Of a stretch of 64,000 nt of DNA, positions 19,200-29,052 are shown one piece after another. This DNA comes from Catenovulum sp. 2E275. Its GTDB lineage: Bacteria; Pseudomonadota; Gammaproteobacteria; Enterobacterales; Alteromonadaceae. Under the pieces are notes generated by a model. That model saw only the letters and a list, made by a program, of their open reading frames with translations, did no database searches and was not told where the DNA came from. The stretch spans positions 49,038 to 113,037 of the forward strand of contig NZ_JAOPFU010000008.1 in assembly GCF_025515275.1 (NCBI RefSeq), written 5' to 3'. The first letter of the stretch is position 1. Each line of letters opens with the position of its first letter. Made by a program: the position numbers and the translations under genes.

Positions 19200-20987
19200 A
19201 TGAAACACTTAATTTTTTCTTGTGTTGTGTTGTTTTTATTAGCTGCCTGTCAATCAGAAGAAAAACCTACAGAACAACCAATATCTGCCAAATCAGCCAC
19301 AGAAAATACAACCTCTAATCAAAGCGCTGATACTAAAACAAGGGCTGCAAACCAAAGCGAAAAAAATAACGAAAATATAGCTGCGCAGACTGATTTTTTA
19401 AAAAACCAAACTTATACCCGTGACGATGTTTTATATAACGAGTCGGCTTATATACCAGCACAATGTTATGTAAAAACTCAGGACGAATTAGGTAAAACCT
19501 ACAACACTTGTTTTGCTTGTCACGGCCAAGCCATCAGACCGAATCATTTTAATGATGTTGATTTACAGCTTGAATACGGGTTTACCGCAGAATATACCCA
19601 AACTAATCGCTGGAAAAACCTGTTTAGAGACTTTAGTACAAAAACGGCACAAATAAGCGCTCAGGAAATTAAACAATATATTAAACAATCTAATTATTTT
19701 GATGAAAATGGCAATATTATGGTTAAACAACGCTTAACTGAATTAGCCGACAAAGCATGGGATGCTAATCAAAACGGGCAGTGGGATGGTTTTATTCCAG
19801 ATGCTTACTTTAACTTTGATAATCAAGGATTTGATCGCACCCCAGATAACACTTATACCGGCTGGCGAGCCTTTGCTTATGCGCCTCTGCCGGGCAGCTT
19901 TTTACCAACCAATGGCCAAACAGGTGATGTTTTAATTCGTTTACCAAAAGTATTTAGGCTCAATGATAAAGGCGAGTTTGATGCGCAAGTTTATAAAATT
20001 AACTTGGCGGTTGTCGAAGCAATGATTAAAGAACAGGATTTAAAAATTGAAACTGTTGATGAGCAGCTTTATCAGGTGGATTTGGATAAAAATGGTCAAT
20101 TAACTCAAACTGATACCATAAAATATCAATGGGCACCTAATCAAAATATTTTTATGTCGTATGTTGGGCAAGCTAAAACGGCTTTTAATCGCGGTGAAAT
20201 TAAGATGGCGGCTCGTTTATACCCGGTCGGTACCGAGTTTTTACACACTTTAAGATATATCGATTACACCCAAAACAGCGGTTTACAATTGGCTAACCGG
20301 ATGAAAGAAATTCGCTACAGCCAAAAGTCGAACTGGAATAATTATGGGCAGCTCCAAAACGCGGGATTAGGTGAAATCAAAGAAAAACATGATTTTCCCG
20401 ATAGATTACGCCAATTTAGAGGCGATGCTGAACAAGGGTTGCAAACGGGTTTAGGCTGGAAAATGCAAGGGTTTATTGAAGATAAACAAGGTGACTTGCG
20501 TCCTCAAACCTATGAAGAAACTGTATTTTGTATGGGTTGCCACTCTGGAATTAGCGCTGTCACTGATAATGCGTTTGCCTATTCACGTAAATACAACGAC
20601 AACCAGTTTAATTTAGGCTGGTATCATTGGAGCCAAAAAGATTTTGTTGGCACCATTGAGCGCAAACTGAGCAATGGCGATAACGAGTATACAACGTATT
20701 TAAAACACAATGGTGGTTTTGCGGATGAGTACAGAGTGAATGATGAATCTAAAACTGTCTCGGAAAAATTAGCACAAACTAACTATAACGATTTACATAA
20801 CAATATTGATCTTTTGCTCAAACCCAGCCAACAAAGAGCGAGTCAGTTAAATAAAACTTATAAAACCATAGTTGAAGAACAAAGCTATATTTGGGGGCGC
20901 ACACCTTTACTTAAACCGGCTACAAATAATATGCATGAGTTTATTAAGAACGGCACGCCAACCGGATTAGAAGTCGTATTAAGATAA
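19200..20987 (+). CDS. Lipoprotein with two c-type haem motifs
   Basis: This is a 595-residue lipoprotein (signal ending LAACQ) with an unstructured Gln/Thr/Ser/Asn-rich linker of about 50 residues. Two CXXCH haem-attachment motifs are present, CFACH near residue 105 and CMGCH near residue 445, so it is probably a periplasmic or surface di-haem cytochrome. Asp/Asn-rich stretches (DANQNGQWDG, DLDKNGQLTQTD) look like EF-hand or dockerin-type calcium loops. I do not recognise a named family. It lies downstream of phoX but behind a terminator, so it may be transcribed separately. Its electron partner is unknown. Confidence 0.65.
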   Translation: MKHLIFSCVVLFLLAACQSEEKPTEQPISAKSATENTTSNQSADTKTRAANQSEKNNENIAAQTDFLKNQTYTRDDVLYNESAYIPAQCYVKTQDELGKTYNTCFACHGQAIRPNHFNDVDLQLEYGFTAEYTQTNRWKNLFRDFSTKTAQISAQEIKQYIKQSNYFDENGNIMVKQRLTELADKAWDANQNGQWDGFIPDAYFNFDNQGFDRTPDNTYTGWRAFAYAPLPGSFLPTNGQTGDVLIRLPKVFRLNDKGEFDAQVYKINLAVVEAMIKEQDLKIETVDEQLYQVDLDKNGQLTQTDTIKYQWAPNQNIFMSYVGQAKTAFNRGEIKMAARLYPVGTEFLHTLRYIDYTQNSGLQLANRMKEIRYSQKSNWNNYGQLQNAGLGEIKEKHDFPDRLRQFRGDAEQGLQTGLGWKMQGFIEDKQGDLRPQTYEETVFCMGCHSGISAVTDNAFAYSRKYNDNQFNLGWYHWSQKDFVGTIERKLSNGDNEYTTYLKHNGGFADEYRVNDESKTVSEKLAQTNYNDLHNNIDLLLKPSQQRASQLNKTYKTIVEEQSYIWGRTPLLKPATNNMHEFIKNGTPTGLEVVLR

Positions 20988-20992
20988 CCGAA

Positions 20993-21063
20993 ACTGGCAG
21001 TAAAGCCGTATATGAATTAACAAAACCGGTGGTTTAAGTTGTTAGACCATCGGCTTTGCCAGT
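20993..21063. repeat. Imperfect inverted repeat after the cytochrome gene
   Basis: ACTGGCAGTAAAGCCG (20993-21008) pairs with CGGCTTTGCCAGT (21051-21063), with three extra bases in the left arm. A smaller stem (AAACC/GGTTT) lies inside. There is no T tract. It may be an mRNA end structure or a small palindromic repeat. Confidence 0.4.
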
Positions 21064-21141
21064 GAAAAGATTTGGAAGGATATTAAATTGAGCTTATGCT
21101 TAAAAACTTGAGCTAAAGTTAACTCAGGGAACAAAGCAGAT

Positions 21142-21474
21142 ATGGCTGAATTTAAAACTCTTATTTTATTTATTTTTACCGCAATTGCAGAAATTGTGGG
21201 TTGTTATCTTCCTTATTTGTGGCTGCGCGAAGGGAAAAGTATTTGGTTGCTTATTCCGGCAGCTTTTAGCTTAATGTTATTTGCTTGGTTATTATCTTTG
21301 CACCCCACCGCGGCAGGCCGGGTTTATGCCGCTTATGGTGGTGTTTATATTTTTGTCGCCATTTTATGGTTATGGGGCGTTGACGGTATTCGCCCCAGCA
21401 CATGGGATATAATTGGCTCAGCCGTCGCGCTAGCCGGAATGGCGATTATTATGTTTGCGCCAAGATCGTCATAA
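21142..21474 (+). CDS. ynfA: YnfA family (UPF0060) inner-membrane protein
   Basis: This 110-residue membrane protein has four hydrophobic helices. The pattern [44 protein letters not shown] and [17 protein letters not shown] is diagnostic of YnfA/UPF0060. This small family is related to SMR-type transporters. The substrate is not established. It stands alone on this strand before the DUF2200 gene. Confidence 0.92.
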   Translation: MAEFKTLILFIFTAIAEIVGCYLPYLWLREGKSIWLLIPAAFSLMLFAWLLSLHPTAAGRVYAAYGGVYIFVAILWLWGVDGIRPSTWDIIGSAVALAGMAIIMFAPRSS

Positions 21475-21549
21475 CAAAAGGATGATATTTGGCATGACTC
21501 TGGATTATTTTTTGATTTTTGAACAACTTTGGATGCATGGGCTAATAGT

Positions 21550-21900
21550 ATGACACATAAAATTTTTAGTATGCCGTTTGCTAAAGTGTATCCGCTATAT
21601 GTGCAAAAAGCGCAGCGTAAAAACCGCACTCAGGCAGAAGTCGATCACATTATTAGCTGGCTAACTGGTTACAACCAAACACAGTTGGCAGAACAGCTGA
21701 TTAACCATCATAGTTTCGAAGCCTTTTTTGCTCAGGCCCCAAAAATGAATCCGCATACTCACCTGATTAAAGGTGTGGTTTGTGGAGTACGGGTTGAGCA
21801 GATAGATGATCCTCTCATGCAAAAAATCCGTTATTTGGATAAGTTAATTGATGAACTCGCTAAAGGTAAAACAATGGATAAAATTTTGCGTTCAGCGTAA
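21550..21900 (+). CDS. DUF2200 family protein
   Basis: This 116-residue cytoplasmic protein of the DUF2200 family begins [18 protein letters not shown] and continues through a typical Arg/Thr-Glu-Val stretch to [10 protein letters not shown]. The ATG at 21550 was chosen because it matches the family N-terminus; an in-frame start seven codons upstream is not conserved. Function is unknown. Confidence 0.85.
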   Translation: MTHKIFSMPFAKVYPLYVQKAQRKNRTQAEVDHIISWLTGYNQTQLAEQLINHHSFEAFFAQAPKMNPHTHLIKGVVCGVRVEQIDDPLMQKIRYLDKLIDELAKGKTMDKILRSA

Positions 21901-21985
21901 TTCATAAGTACTTTTTCTTATCAGATTTTTGTACTTTTTTAGAGAGAATGGTAGAGGTTTTATTTTAAATATTTGTTATTTATTT

Positions 21986-22033
21986 AAATATGTAAATATG
22001 TAAATATGTAAATATGTAAATATGTAAATATGT
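21986..22033 (+). repeat. Six perfect tandem copies of an 8-bp unit
   Basis: The unit AAATATGT is repeated six times without error, 86 bases before the first of two lipoprotein genes. It is AT-only apart from the G in each unit. The copy number could change by slipped-strand mispairing and alter promoter spacing. Confidence 0.95.
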
Positions 22034-22118
22034 AAAGTATTTTGGTCTTTTAAAAATAAAGATAAATAGTAACTAAACTCTAGGATAGATTAAAAATTAT
22101 AAATAGGAACATAATAAA

Positions 22119-22817
22119 ATGAATTGGAAAATTAAACTCAGAGCGTTTTTTGTTTTAGTATTTACTTTAATATTGGCTTCATGTGGTTCAACGCCTCAGC
22201 CTGTAGTTGAATTAAATACGAATCTTTTGGCCAAAGATGAACTAAAACTAGGTTTTGTTTATGTATCACCATCTGATAAAGCTACAACTCATATATATGG
22301 TGCTGGGTGTTTGCTATGCTATGGAGTTGCTTCTGCATTAACAAGTAAATTAGATACTCATTTAGAGAGTACAATAACAACCGAAGAACTAGATAATATT
22401 AAAGGTTTAGTGTTATCTTCATATCAGAAACGTTCTAACAATATATCAATGGTTGAGCTATCCCAGCCGATTAATAAGTTGAAAAAATTTAAAGGTGAAC
22501 TTGGTTACGCCAAAAAAGATTTTAGGCCATTAAAAGAAAGTTTAGGCATTGATGTGTTGGTGGTGTTAGAAATACACCAGTATGGGGCATTTCGAAGTTT
22601 TAGTAACTATATTCCTAATGGTGATCCGCAGGGATACTTATCTGGTTTATTATACGCTATTGATTTAAATACAAATGCTTACCTTCAATATTTATCAATT
22701 GATGAAAAGATTCAGCCATCAGGTGAATGGGATGAACCGCCAACATTTCCAAATGTAACTATGGCTTATTATCAAGCTATAGAAAATACGAAGCATAAAA
22801 TTAAGACCGCTATTTAA
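22119..22817 (+). CDS. Lipoprotein of unknown function (first of a pair)
   Basis: This 232-residue lipoprotein has a signal ending LASCG followed by STPQP. The mature part has a Gly/Cys-rich segment (YGAGCLLCYGVASA) near residues 65-80 and an alpha/beta pattern reaching LGIDVLVVLEIHQYGAF. That resembles the core of outer-membrane-associated lipoproteins that build small multimers, but no family could be assigned. It is separated from the next lipoprotein gene by three bases, so the two form an operon. An 8-bp repeat tract lies just upstream. Confidence 0.6.
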   Translation: MNWKIKLRAFFVLVFTLILASCGSTPQPVVELNTNLLAKDELKLGFVYVSPSDKATTHIYGAGCLLCYGVASALTSKLDTHLESTITTEELDNIKGLVLSSYQKRSNNISMVELSQPINKLKKFKGELGYAKKDFRPLKESLGIDVLVVLEIHQYGAFRSFSNYIPNGDPQGYLSGLLYAIDLNTNAYLQYLSIDEKIQPSGEWDEPPTFPNVTMAYYQAIENTKHKIKTAI

Positions 22818-22820
22818 AAC

Positions 22821-23708
22821 ATGAAAATGTTTATATTCGCAATCAATTTATTGGTTGCAAGCTTGTTGATAGGGTGTGGCTCTACCCCCTATCAAGATGA
22901 TTATTTAAAACACATAAATCATCTCGAGTCTGACTATATCGATTTTAAAATTAAGTTCTCTGGGGATGGTTTAGTTGATCTAAGAGGCCTCTATAATCGC
23001 AACAATACATTAGATGGAACACCCGTTTTATATCAAGGTGATGCAGGAATTGCTGGTTTAGTCTTACAAATTGGAACACACTCTACATTAATTGATTCTG
23101 AAAGAGATAAAAAACTAGCAGAAGCACAGAAAAATGCCAATTCAGAAATAACACCTCTTATTGATTTATCTCAGAATATTTCATTGTCTGAGTTAATTAA
23201 TGGCTCTTTAATTAAACAAGCTGAAACTTCTCCTGTTTTTATTAAACCAATTTTTTTTAGTAACTCAGAAATGAATAGGTTATTTGTTAAAACGCATGTT
23301 TGGATCCCTCGAAAACAGAACAAAAAATCACGTAAAGAGCCGGATAATCAATATCAAAATATGGTTCAAGTCTATGGACAAACCTTAAATAAAGATGAGG
23401 TAGAGTCACTCAAATCTGGAGATGTGAATTTATTGTCTAAAATATTGAGTAAGTTACTTGTTACCTCGCTCGAAATAGCTAAAAACGCTTTAGCTGGACA
23501 GTATCAGGATATAAATGCACAAGCTAAAACTTTCATAATAGAGCAGGATACACAACGTCAAGTTATTAGAGGCAATATTGTCGATGAACGATGTGGAATG
23601 AATATAGTAAAAGATATTCGGTCTTGGTTTATTGCTTTTCCTATTCAAGACCTTGAAAAAGTAAATACCAGTAAAAGTGGTATTTGTACTATAGCAGCCC
23701 AACACTAA
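22821..23708 (+). CDS. Lipoprotein of unknown function (second of a pair)
   Basis: This 295-residue lipoprotein has a signal ending LIGCG followed by STPY, similar to its upstream neighbour's GSTPQ. The middle has a long predicted beta-rich region and a Lys/Arg-rich patch (RKQNKKSRKEP) near residue 170. A helical segment around LLVTSLEIAKNALAGQYQ follows. No catalytic motif is visible and I do not recognise the family. Translational coupling with the first gene suggests that the two act together. Confidence 0.6.
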   Translation: MKMFIFAINLLVASLLIGCGSTPYQDDYLKHINHLESDYIDFKIKFSGDGLVDLRGLYNRNNTLDGTPVLYQGDAGIAGLVLQIGTHSTLIDSERDKKLAEAQKNANSEITPLIDLSQNISLSELINGSLIKQAETSPVFIKPIFFSNSEMNRLFVKTHVWIPRKQNKKSRKEPDNQYQNMVQVYGQTLNKDEVESLKSGDVNLLSKILSKLLVTSLEIAKNALAGQYQDINAQAKTFIIEQDTQRQVIRGNIVDERCGMNIVKDIRSWFIAFPIQDLEKVNTSKSGICTIAAQH

Positions 23709-23772
23709 CGCTATTGTTTAATACTTAACAAATCTTAGATGCGTTTATTATAAAAGCATTTACCCGCTTATT

Positions 23773-24243
23773 TTACCTATGGACTGCCCAAGGATCATAG
23801 GGTTTGTCTGCCGATTGGTTATCCTGACGGGTTTTATTTCTTGGTGTTCTACGTGCAGGGTGTTTACTGGTATTTTGATTACGGCTATTTGAACCTCGGT
23901 CTTTTGGCTGAGGTGCTTGACCTAAAACTAATACCTGAGGCTGTCTTGGTTTTTGATGCGCAGGAATAATCCGTTTGCGTGGCGGCAGGGCATAATTGGC
24001 ATCGTCTGCTTTTGGCAGGTTTTTAAATTTGTATAAATAAAAAATTTCGAGTTTTTCTCTTGCCCACTCGGTTTTACGTAAAAACTTTAAACTTGACTCA
24101 ATACTTGGCAATTTATCAAAACATTTTATCCGGGTGTACTCAGCCAAAATTTCCCAGCCATAATGCTCAACTAACTCAGTTAATAGCTGCTCAAGCTTTA
24201 CCCCATGTAGCGGGTTATTCAGCATTTCGTTTTGTTCTGTCAT
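23773..24243 (-). CDS. VF530-family (DUF2132) DNA-binding protein with basic tail
   Basis: This is a 156-residue cytoplasmic protein. Residues 8-80 match the VF530/DUF2132 domain: [20 protein letters not shown], then [20 protein letters not shown]. Members of that family are small DNA-binding proteins of about 75-90 residues. Here the domain is followed by about 75 residues rich in Pro, Arg, Lys, Gln and Asn, which look disordered and could add nonspecific nucleic-acid binding. It is a single-gene unit. Confidence 0.75.
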   Translation of the reverse strand: MTEQNEMLNNPLHGVKLEQLLTELVEHYGWEILAEYTRIKCFDKLPSIESSLKFLRKTEWAREKLEIFYLYKFKNLPKADDANYALPPRKRIIPAHQKPRQPQVLVLGQAPQPKDRGSNSRNQNTSKHPARRTPRNKTRQDNQSADKPYDPWAVHR

Positions 24244-24388
24244 GATCGCTGCTCTTTTATTGATTCAAGGCTGAGTATTGTATAACTAAATCAAAGTAAA
24301 TTGGTTATTTTAACGCTATTTGTTTGCTCAATTTATGAGATAAAATAATCTTTTCAGCCGTTGGCTGCGCTGTTGAGAGTTAAATTGA

Positions 24389-25660
24389 GTGAATTCAGAT
24401 AAAGTTGTTGTGGTTGTTGGGGCGGGTCCTGCCGGATTAATGGCTGCCGAGGTGATTAGTCAAGCCGGTTTTAAGGTAAAGGTATTTGATGCAAAACCCA
24501 GCGCCGGACGTAAGTTTTTATTAGCGGGCGTTGGTGGCATGAATATCACACACTCAGAGCCTTATCCGCAATTTATTACCCGTTATTATGAAAAATCACA
24601 ATGGCTTAGCCAAGCTATCAGCCAATTTACCGCAGATGATATTCAAGCTTGGATGAAAAGTTTAGGCATAGACAGTTTTACCGGATCATCCGGCAGAGTA
24701 TTCCCGCAGGATATGAAAGCTGCGCCTTTGTTACGTAACTGGTTAAAAAATTTACGAGACAACGGAGTTGAGTTTTATCCCAATCATAAATTAATCGCCT
24801 TAGCACCATTTAACTTACATGACCAATCAAATGGCTATCAATTAAGCTTTATCAACAAAGCAGAACCGACTGAAATAACCGCGCAGGCAGTTGTATTAGC
24901 TTTGGGCGGCGCAAGCTGGCCTAAATTGGGCTCTGACGGTAAGTGGTTTAACTTATTGACGGATAAAGGCGTGAGTGTGCATAAGCTACAAAGTGCTAAT
25001 TGTGGATTTTATTGCAACTGGTCAACTTATCTTCAAAATCAATTTGCCGGTACTCAACTTAAAAATATTGCCTTGCATTTTACTGCACCAAATGGCGAAA
25101 AAATGGTTAAAAAAGGAGAATGTATTGTCACTAAAGATGGTTTTGAGGGCAGTTTATTTTATGCATTTTCTAAATATTTACGTGATGCGATTAATCAAAC
25201 TGGTCAGGCAAATATCACCATAGATTTAATTCCGGATTTAAGTTTTGAGCAAATTTGCCAAAAGCTGAGCAATAAAAAACCAAAAGAAAGTTTTAATAAA
25301 TATTTAAAACGCAGTATTGCGCTTAACTCACTCGAAATAGCTTTGTTATTTGAAAAATTTGATAAAACACAATTACATAATATTGAATACCTAGCCCGTG
25401 CAATTCAACAAGTGCCCGTTACATTAACCCAAGTGAAACCGATTGAAGAAGCTATCTCAAGTGCCGGTGGTGTTTGTCAGTCCAGTGTTAATCACAACTT
25501 AATGTTAACTGCGCTCCCCGGTATTTTTTGCGCTGGCGAAATGCTGGATTGGGAAGCGCCAACCGGTGGGTATTTATTAACTGCGTGTTTTGCGACTGGG
25601 CGGCTTGCTGCTACAGGGGTATGTGATTTTTTAAGCAACAACTTGAACAAGCAGATTTAA
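24389..25660 (+). CDS. YhiN/HI0933-type FAD-dependent flavoprotein (TIGR03862-like)
   Basis: This is a 423-residue cytoplasmic flavoprotein. The N-terminal dinucleotide fold is VVVVGAGPAGLMAAEVI, followed by the family motif GRKFLLAGVGGMNITHSEPY. Later segments include SSGRVFPQDMKAAPLLR, ALGGASWPKLGSDGKW and the C-terminal FAD motif GIFCAGEMLDWEAPTGGYLLTACFATGR. Length and motifs match this uncharacterised oxidoreductase family. The start is a GTG at 24389; no ATG fits the conserved N-terminus. Confidence 0.88.
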   Translation: MNSDKVVVVVGAGPAGLMAAEVISQAGFKVKVFDAKPSAGRKFLLAGVGGMNITHSEPYPQFITRYYEKSQWLSQAISQFTADDIQAWMKSLGIDSFTGSSGRVFPQDMKAAPLLRNWLKNLRDNGVEFYPNHKLIALAPFNLHDQSNGYQLSFINKAEPTEITAQAVVLALGGASWPKLGSDGKWFNLLTDKGVSVHKLQSANCGFYCNWSTYLQNQFAGTQLKNIALHFTAPNGEKMVKKGECIVTKDGFEGSLFYAFSKYLRDAINQTGQANITIDLIPDLSFEQICQKLSNKKPKESFNKYLKRSIALNSLEIALLFEKFDKTQLHNIEYLARAIQQVPVTLTQVKPIEEAISSAGGVCQSSVNHNLMLTALPGIFCAGEMLDWEAPTGGYLLTACFATGRLAATGVCDFLSNNLNKQI

Positions 25661-25711
25661 TTCGCAATAATTGCTGCTTTATTCTTTTAGCAATTGGATA
25701 CTTAGCATTAC

Positions 25712-26647
25712 ATGGACAGAAGCAGCTCACCCGTTGAACCTCTTGATCAGGCCTGTATTTGGATGGCTCGTTTGTTGGCGGATGATGTAACTGTTCAGGA
25801 TCAACAAGCTTGTGAAATATGGCGCAAGGCTGATCCCGCCAATGAAGACGCATGGCAAAAGTTGCAAAAATTATGTGATACTTTTGATAGGCTGCCTGAT
25901 CGCAAAATGGGCAGCCGTATTTTAATTCAGCACAAATCTTTTAGCCGCCGCCGCTTATTAGCTTTTATTGGCGTGGGTTTGGGCGTTGGTGTTGTGGGAA
26001 CCCGTCAATTGAGCTCACACTTAAATGAAGAGGCAGACTACCTGACTCAAACCGGTGAAATTCGCGATATTTTATTAGATGACGGTACGCGGTTAACTTT
26101 AAATACGGCAACCAAAGTTGATGTTGATTTAAACCAGCGACATATTCGTTTACTTGAAGGGGAAATTTGGGTTGCAACGGGCGATCATTCCAAGCCGTTT
26201 TCCGTAATTAGCCGCCATGGCCAAATGCGGCCATTGGGCACTGAGTTTACGGTTCGTGAACTGAATCAGCAAACACGGTTGAATGTTTATCAGGGACGGG
26301 TACAAATTACCCCTAAAAGTCAGTCATTTAACTATATTATTGAAACCAATAAAGGTGCAGATTTTGATACCAACGGTATCCACAAACACTTTTCAGCTTA
26401 CCTAGACTCAAAAGCATGGGTTTATCGCAAGTTAGCAGTATCCAATATGTCGTTAACCGAATTTATTCATGAGTTATCGCGCTACCATTCGGGCATTATC
26501 AGAATTGCCCCTGAATTATCTGCAGAGATTATTACTGGCGTTTTTTCTCTAAACGATACTCATAAAGTTTTGTCACGGGTAAGTGAGATTTTGCCTGTCG
26601 ATATTCAATATATTACCCCGTGGTGGATTAATATAAGCGCTCGCTAA
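25712..26647 (+). CDS. fecR: FecR-family anti-sigma regulator
   Basis: This 311-residue inner-membrane regulator relays the state of an outer-membrane transducer to an ECF sigma factor. The cytoplasmic N-terminal part (DQACIWMARLLADDVTVQDQ, FecR_N/DUF4880-like) is followed by one membrane helix (LLAFIGVGLGVGVVG). A periplasmic FecR domain begins at QTGEIRDILLDDGTRLTLNT and has GEIWVATGDHSKPFSV. The C-terminal part resembles a secretin/TonB-type contact domain. The receptor gene with an STN signalling domain starts 159 bases downstream. The matching sigma gene is not adjacent; the only candidate lies at 36794-37300 on the other strand. Confidence 0.9.
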   Translation: MDRSSSPVEPLDQACIWMARLLADDVTVQDQQACEIWRKADPANEDAWQKLQKLCDTFDRLPDRKMGSRILIQHKSFSRRRLLAFIGVGLGVGVVGTRQLSSHLNEEADYLTQTGEIRDILLDDGTRLTLNTATKVDVDLNQRHIRLLEGEIWVATGDHSKPFSVISRHGQMRPLGTEFTVRELNQQTRLNVYQGRVQITPKSQSFNYIIETNKGADFDTNGIHKHFSAYLDSKAWVYRKLAVSNMSLTEFIHELSRYHSGIIRIAPELSAEIITGVFSLNDTHKVLSRVSEILPVDIQYITPWWINISAR

Positions 26648-26718
26648 ACTATTTAACGCATTTTATCATTATTATTTAAGTGATTGAAAGTAAGGTTTGA
26701 TAATGATTTAATGAAAAT

Positions 26719-26737
26719 GAAAATTATTATCATTACG
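26719..26737 (+). promoter_or_regulatory. Fur-box-like site upstream of the haem receptor
   Basis: GAAAATTATTATCATTACG matches the 19-bp Fur consensus at 14 of 19 positions by hand alignment. A second GATAATGAT-like half site lies just upstream. The site is 70 bases before the receptor start, consistent with iron repression of the haem-uptake genes. Confidence 0.6.
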
Positions 26738-26806
26738 GTTTTTTTGTTTGTTATTCGGTGTTATTAGTAAAATTCTGAATAAACAAAAATAAGAGGAACA
26801 CCGTAA

Positions 26807-28960
26807 GTGAATTTAAAATCAATCCCCAAAGTTAAATTTGCGCTGACCGCATTATCTTTTGCTGTGCTATCAGCAACAGCAGTCTCTATGCCAGTTAAAG
26901 CGCAAACAGAACTTACTGAAAGCCGCGAATTCAATATACCGTCAGGTAGTTTAGATCAAGTATTAACCCAATTTGGGCTTGAAGCAGGGTTAGAGCTGTA
27001 TTTGGATGGTGCGTTAAGCCAAAATCAAACCAGTGCAGGCTTAAAGGGGTCTTACACGCCAATAGACGGTTTGCAAAGCTTGCTCGCAGGTACAGGGCTG
27101 ATAGCGCTAGAACAGGAAAACGGTGCTTACCGAATAGGGACAAGCAGTGAGTTATTAAAAGAAATACCAGACAATGTCATGTATCTGGATAAAGTAACGG
27201 TTAAAGGGAGCGGTGTCGTGATTAGTCGCGACGAGCAAGGTTACAACGAGGTATTTGATAAAAATATTTCAACTACCTATATGGGTAAAGTTGAAGTTGA
27301 ACGTTATAAAGGTGCTACGCCGTCAGATTTATTGCAAGGCATGCCCGGTATATTCAGCGGCGAAGCGCGTAATAGTGGCGCATTAGATTTAAATATTCGC
27401 GGCATTCAAGGGCCGGGTAGAGTGCCTGTTGCAATTGATGGTTCAGAGCAATCAATAGTCGTTTGGCGTGGTTATAACGGCGCAACTAACCGAAGTTATA
27501 TTGACCCTAATTTAGTGAGCAATGTGCAAATTTATAAAGGAGCTGGCTCTGTAAGAGATGTTAATACCGGTGTTGGTGGCGCAATGGTGGTCAATACTCT
27601 GAGCGTGGATGACATTGTTAAACCCGGTGAAAATTTTGGGGTAGAAGTAAAAATAGAGGGCAGCAGTAATGCGGTAAAAGAACGGGTGCCCGCTTTACAC
27701 ACAGGTGAAGATTTTCGTGACGTAGAAGGTTATCCGGATAATAACGGCATAGAAGATGTAACTTTAGTTGTACAACCAGATGGTGACAGCGGTGGTATTA
27801 ATGTGTTTTCTGGTGACGATTATACTTACCGTTTAGCGGTTGCTAACAAAACAGATTTAGTTGATATTTTAGCCAGTTACGCTTATCGAAAACGCGGTAA
27901 TTATTATGCAGGTACTCATAACACAGGTTATTACGATACGCCCGGAGAAGCATCCGAAAAAGACTATATAACCTCTATGGCCTCATTCTGGAAACCCGGC
28001 TACGAGGTCTTAAATACCTCCAACGAAATGGAGTCTTGGTTATTTAAATCCACTTTTCATTTGTCAGATAACCAGCAACTTGAATTGGGTTTTCGTCAGT
28101 CAGATTCAACTTATGGCGAAATAATGCCATCGCGAATCGACCGATTACAACGCGGAACAGTACAGTGGCCACTGAGTAAAATAGATGCAAAAGCGTATCA
28201 TATAAAATATATCGCTAAACCAGAAGGTAACCGCTGGATCGATCTGCATATTAATTTATGGCATACAGATACTGAAAGTAATACCTATACCCGAGGCGGA
28301 TTCCCTAATTATGTTGATTACAATATGAATACTCAGCAGGGAAATCCGATAATTGAAAACAACGCGATTAGCCATTCAGACAATGTGCGCTCAGGTATTA
28401 ACTTAAGTAACAAATTTAATGTAACCCACTCGCTCGATTTAACCATAAATGCTAGTTATCAGCATGAGCAATTGCGTTCAGATGACGAACGGCTTACCTA
28501 TGCAAGTGCTATGTTTCCGCGGGAAGGGCGACGCCAGCAAAAAGAATTTGATTTTGATTTTGCTTGGCGCCCAACTGAATTTTTGGAGTTAAATGCCGGT
28601 ATGCGTTACAGCTCGTTTTGGGCATTTGATGATTATGTAAGTGCTCACGAAGGCGAAATTAGTACTCAGTATACTCATTATTATGAGTTGAATTATCAAA
28701 CTCGGCGTTATTTTAACGATGAGCAAGATAAGCTCGATTACATCTATAGCACACCTCAAGTTGAAGAGTGGCAAGCGCTAGTTGATTCAGGTGAAATGCC
28801 TCAATTTATATTTGACATCTTTGTGGGAGGGATTATAAGCGGCACTGGAGAATATGTTGATGAAGAGCATGTTATTTTATGGGAACCAGATACAGACGGT
28901 AATTATGATCGAGCGGATAATGAGACTGTAGAATTACTCTCATCTCGCCTTTATAAATAA
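26807..28960 (+). pseudogene. Haem-type TonB-dependent transducer, N-terminal part (split by an IS)
   Basis: These are the first 705 codons of a FecA-like outer-membrane receptor, plus 13 codons read into the inserted element up to the stop at 28960. It has a signal peptide and an STN signalling domain (REFNIPSGSLDQVLTQFGLE onward, residues 42-125) that would contact FecR. A plug domain follows (GATPSDLLQGMPGIFSGEAR, DLNIRGIQGPGRVPVAIDG), then barrel strands. The barrel is incomplete. The remaining 325 residues continue in the same frame at 30770 beyond the element. The start is GTG with AGAGGA upstream. A hemophilin-like protein and its Slam translocator downstream suggest it is the hemophilin/haem receptor. 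Confidence 0.88.
28922..28939 (+). repeat. Left terminal inverted repeat of the IS
   Basis: The 18 bases GAGACTGTAGAATTACTC are the exact reverse complement of 30752-30769. Pairing fails immediately inside the repeat and one base outside it, which defines the end. Confidence 0.92.
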
Positions 28961-29052
28961 ATTCAGTTTAATCTGTAACTTATTGAAAAGAAACATTGAG
29001 TTGCCAGATCTCATATGATCTAATAACTATTATTCACCTATGCTTCCTATTT

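Noticed and set aside
20993..21063. ACCGGT at 21025 as a fourth pectin operator
   Set aside because: The core AAACCGGTGGTTT lacks the TTGC/GCAA flanks and lies after a cytochrome gene within a larger inverted repeat.
21986..22033. Possible CRISPR array
   Set aside because: The repeats are 8 bp and directly adjacent, with no spacers and no cas genes. It is a simple tandem repeat.
23640..23690. Terminator-like hairpin near the end of the second lipoprotein gene
   Set aside because: The short GTAAATACC/GGTATTTG pairing lies inside the coding sequence and has no T run.
28940..28960. Natural C-terminus of the left receptor fragment
   Set aside because: The last 13 codons are read from the inverted repeat and interior of the IS, not from receptor sequence.
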